Origin: Planctomycetaceae bacterium
Lineage (GTDB): Bacteria > Planctomycetota > Planctomycetia > Pirellulales > Thermoguttaceae
Direction: 5' to 3'
Assembly: GCA_031288955.1 (NCBI GenBank)
Contig: JAITQJ010000093.1
Location: forward strand, 1 to 8,646
DNA: 8,646 nucleotides
The notes under the pieces were generated by a model, which was not told the DNA's origin, did no database searches, and was given only the letters and a program-made list of their open reading frames with translations. Both the position numbers and the translations under genes were made by a program. Shown here piece after piece: positions 6,522 through 8,646 of this stretch. Positions within the stretch are counted from its first letter, which is position 1. Each line of letters opens with the position of its first letter.

Positions 6522-7787
6522 ATGAAACATCACCGCTTTCCCGTTTTAATTATCTCCGTTGCGCTGACTTGTCTGCTGCTCGGTGCTGCCGTTACCGGCT
6601 ATTTGCTCAACCAATCTTTTAACCGGCAACTCCGTAATCCGCAGTTTCTACAGTCCGCTCTGCAGCAAAACGGCGGCGGGCAAAAAGAAAAAAAACGCAC
6701 CATCGCACCGGCTGTTGTCCGTGTCAGTACCGCAAAAAAAGAAGGAATCAACACTGTCCGTCCGTTTCACGGTAAATTAGTCGCAATCCAACTCGCAAGC
6801 GTTTCCACCGAAGTTTCCGGTCTCGTCATTGCGCTGCCGATTGAAGCCGGTCAGCAAGTCGAAGGCGGCAAAACGCTTATCGCCCAAATCGATAAAACCT
6901 GGCTCGAACTGAATATCGCTCAAACAGTAGCCGAAATCAAAATTCTGGAGCAGCAGTACGGTTATCAGCAAAGCGAACTGAAACGCGTTGAACAGATGGC
7001 GGGCAGAGCGATTTCCGAAAGCGAACTGAATAATCAACGGATGCTTTGCGAACAGTATCAGCAATCATTGGAAAAAGCAAAAATTGCCAATCGGGAAGCA
7101 ACGGAAAAATTAAAACGGACAACAATACTTGCACCGTTTGACGGTTATGTTGTCCGGCGTGTAGCCAACCAGGGCGAATTGTTATCGCCGGGAGCAACGA
7201 TTGCCGAAATCGTTTCGCACGGACAGATTGATGCCGTTGTTACCGTCGGCGAAGAGTTTATCAATCATATCCCAATCGGGTCGGATATGCCGATAATCAT
7301 TCCTCAACTCGGCATTAGAGTTGTCGGTCAGGTTCGCGCTATCGTGCCGTATGACATAACGACAACACAAAGTTTTCCGGTCATTGTCCGTCTCGATGAC
7401 CGCGGCGGACAGTTGAAAGCCGGTATGAGTGCGACGGCGTTGGTTTCGATAACTGACCAGAAGGAGGAAATCGTTGTTCTGAAAGATGCGGTTTTGGAAA
7501 AGCCGGGCGGTTCAACGGTTTGGACGGCTGTTGAAGAAAAAAGCGAAGACGGTACGGCGGTGATTCTCGCCAAGCCGGTACCGGTGAAGGTGTCGGCAAA
7601 GGCGGTCGATTTTTACGGAGTTGTCGCAGAAACGGACGAAGGTAAAAAACTGCTCGCTGCCGGTGCCAAAACCATCATCGAAGGGGCGGAGCGGTTGACG
7701 GCGAACCAGCAAATCCGCATCATTGAACTTGACCCGAAACTGATGCAGAATCTTCCGCCGGCTTCGGGACATAAACAAATGGATTAA
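6522..7787 (+). CDS. HlyD/RND-type periplasmic adaptor (membrane fusion) protein
   Basis: The protein has 421 residues. An N-terminal membrane anchor (about 8-29) precedes the periplasmic part. Residues 66-126 form the first half of the barrel-sandwich (lipoyl-like) domain with SGLVIALPIEAGQQVEGG. Residues about 127-198 are a charged alpha-helical hairpin, the coiled coil that meets the outer-membrane channel. TILAPFDGYVVRRVANQGELL (201-221) closes the lipoyl domain, a beta-barrel follows (about 234-310, GMSATALVSI), and a membrane-proximal part ends the protein. Such adaptors link an inner-membrane RND pump or ABC exporter to an outer-membrane channel; neither partner is in the window. It lies 13 bases after the small membrane protein and 8 before folD, so it is probably in the same operon. 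The nearest purine-rich SD (GAAGGA) is 17 bases from the ATG, which is too far to be typical. Confidence 0.9.
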   Translation: MKHHRFPVLIISVALTCLLLGAAVTGYLLNQSFNRQLRNPQFLQSALQQNGGGQKEKKRTIAPAVVRVSTAKKEGINTVRPFHGKLVAIQLASVSTEVSGLVIALPIEAGQQVEGGKTLIAQIDKTWLELNIAQTVAEIKILEQQYGYQQSELKRVEQMAGRAISESELNNQRMLCEQYQQSLEKAKIANREATEKLKRTTILAPFDGYVVRRVANQGELLSPGATIAEIVSHGQIDAVVTVGEEFINHIPIGSDMPIIIPQLGIRVVGQVRAIVPYDITTTQSFPVIVRLDDRGGQLKAGMSATALVSITDQKEEIVVLKDAVLEKPGGSTVWTAVEEKSEDGTAVILAKPVPVKVSAKAVDFYGVVAETDEGKKLLAAGAKTIIEGAERLTANQQIRIIELDPKLMQNLPPASGHKQMD

Positions 7788-7795
7788 ATACTATA

Positions 7796-8646
7796 ATGAG
7801 ACTGCTTGACGGAAAACAAATTGCTCAAGAAATCCGAAATGAAATTGCGGCAGATGTTGCGGAATTCAAAGCCGAAACGAACATCACGCCCTGTCTCGCT
7901 GCCGTTCTCGTTGGTAACGACCCGGCAAGCCGAATTTATGTCGGAAACAAAGAGAAGGCGTGTCAGCAAACCGGCATTGCCAGCCGGGTTGTCCGCCTGC
8001 CGGAAACAACCGCTGTTGGTGAACTTCTGACTCTCATCGAACAACTTAATACTGATAATTCCGTTCACGGTATTCTCGTCCAGTTGCCGCTGCCGAAAGG
8101 CTGTGATGAGCAAAAGGTTCTTGATGCGGTTGCCCCGAAAAAGGACGTTGACGCTTTTCATCCTGAAAATGTCGGCTTGATTTCGCAGGGCAGACCCCGT
8201 GTTTTGCCCTGTACTCCGCACGGTATTATCCAACTATTGGTGCGCAGCGGGATTGAAACTGCCGGAAAACACGTTGTGATTGTCGGACGCAGCAATATTG
8301 TCGGCAAGCCGGTCGGTTTAATGCTTATGCAGAAAGGCATAAATGCCGATGCAACGGTGACGTTTGTTCATAGCCGCTCGAAAAATTTACCGGAAATAAC
8401 GAAACTTGCGGACATTCTTATCGTTGCTATCGGTAAGGCAAATTTCGTTAATGCGGCGATGGTAAAGTCCGGTGCGGTGGTTATTGATGTCGGCATTAAC
8501 CGGACGGCGGACGGTAAAATCTGCGGCGATGTCGATTTTGAATCGGTTAAGGGCGTTGCCTCGGCGGTCAGTCCCGTTCCGGGCGGTGTCGGTCCTCTAA
8601 CAATCGCTATGCTGCTTCATAATACGCTTAAAGCGGCGAAAGAAAA
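7796..8646 (+). CDS. folD: Bifunctional methylenetetrahydrofolate dehydrogenase / methenyltetrahydrofolate cyclohydrolase (3' end outside window)
   Basis: 283 codons are visible and run off the window, close to the usual 285-300 residues. FolD is a cytosolic homodimer that oxidises 5,10-methylene-THF with NAD(P)+ and hydrolyses the product to 10-formyl-THF. The active site is intact by comparison with the E. coli enzyme: Lys52 in YVGNKEKAC, Gln96 in GILVQLPLP and Asp119 in KKDVDAF. The dinucleotide-binding loop VGRSNIVGKP and the C-terminal PVPGGVGPLT signature are present. A small oddity is Ala in the DVDAFHP motif, where Gly (DVDGFHP) is usual. The ATG lies 8 bases after the adaptor stop with no clear SD, so it probably depends on read-through from the upstream genes. 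The link with transport genes looks incidental. Confidence 0.96.
   Translation, partial: MRLLDGKQIAQEIRNEIAADVAEFKAETNITPCLAAVLVGNDPASRIYVGNKEKACQQTGIASRVVRLPETTAVGELLTLIEQLNTDNSVHGILVQLPLPKGCDEQKVLDAVAPKKDVDAFHPENVGLISQGRPRVLPCTPHGIIQLLVRSGIETAGKHVVIVGRSNIVGKPVGLMLMQKGINADATVTFVHSRSKNLPEITKLADILIVAIGKANFVNAAMVKSGAVVIDVGINRTADGKICGDVDFESVKGVASAVSPVPGGVGPLTIAMLLHNTLKAAKE

Noticed and set aside
7792..7797. TATAAT just at the folD start codon, as a promoter
   Set aside because: No -35-like hexamer lies 16-18 bases upstream and the transcript would begin inside folD; it is probably chance in an A/T-rich junction.

Overview
The window looks like bacterial chromosome from a planctomycete. The evidence is a DUF1559-type prepilin (FTLVELLVVIAIIG followed by LLPAVQAAREAARR), a cytochrome b with two fused class I c-type haem domains, a GspJ-like prepilin, a CheX protein and a 51-aa membrane protein of a planctomycete-like style. 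The family calls come from recognising sequence, not from searches. Shine-Dalgarno (SD) sites are weak or absent before several genes, so the few strong ones stand out.

Layout. Positions 1-294 (minus) are the 5' part of a DUF1559 prepilin gene whose early codons hold a perfect 18-unit GA/CT dinucleotide repeat. It has a near-consensus promoter and a strong SD, but its ATG is out of frame with the prepilin, and the prepilin frame has no start codon of its own. Next on the minus strand are a secreted DUF4105 (Lnb-type) protein (444-1556) and a membrane cytochrome b/c fusion (1807-3795). A divergent intergenic region (3796-4042) separates these from CheX on the plus strand (4043-4573). CheX converges on a GspJ-like prepilin on the minus strand (4598-5455). 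The 5' end of that gene overlaps, head to head, a plus-strand run of tightly spaced genes: a BtuF/TroA-like binding lipoprotein (5424-6356), a 51-aa membrane protein (6353-6508), a HlyD/RND-type adaptor (6522-7787) and folD (7796 to the window edge).

How the genes relate. The genes do not form one pathway. The plus-strand run is probably co-transcribed and combines envelope transport parts with folate one-carbon metabolism. The two prepilins are separate loci.

The most interesting signals are two. First, the GA repeat is placed so that losing one unit or gaining two would switch the prepilin frame on, while both other repeat phases hit a stop within about 31 bases of the repeat. This is the architecture of a phase-variable contingency locus, captured in the OFF state. 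Second, the cytochrome b keeps one pair of haem-ligand histidines but lacks the other (Tyr and Leu/Trp in their places), and its quinol-site PEWY motif reads PEWS. It is therefore probably a single-b-haem, non-Q-cycle protein. No CRISPR array, tRNA, rRNA or insertion sequence was seen.
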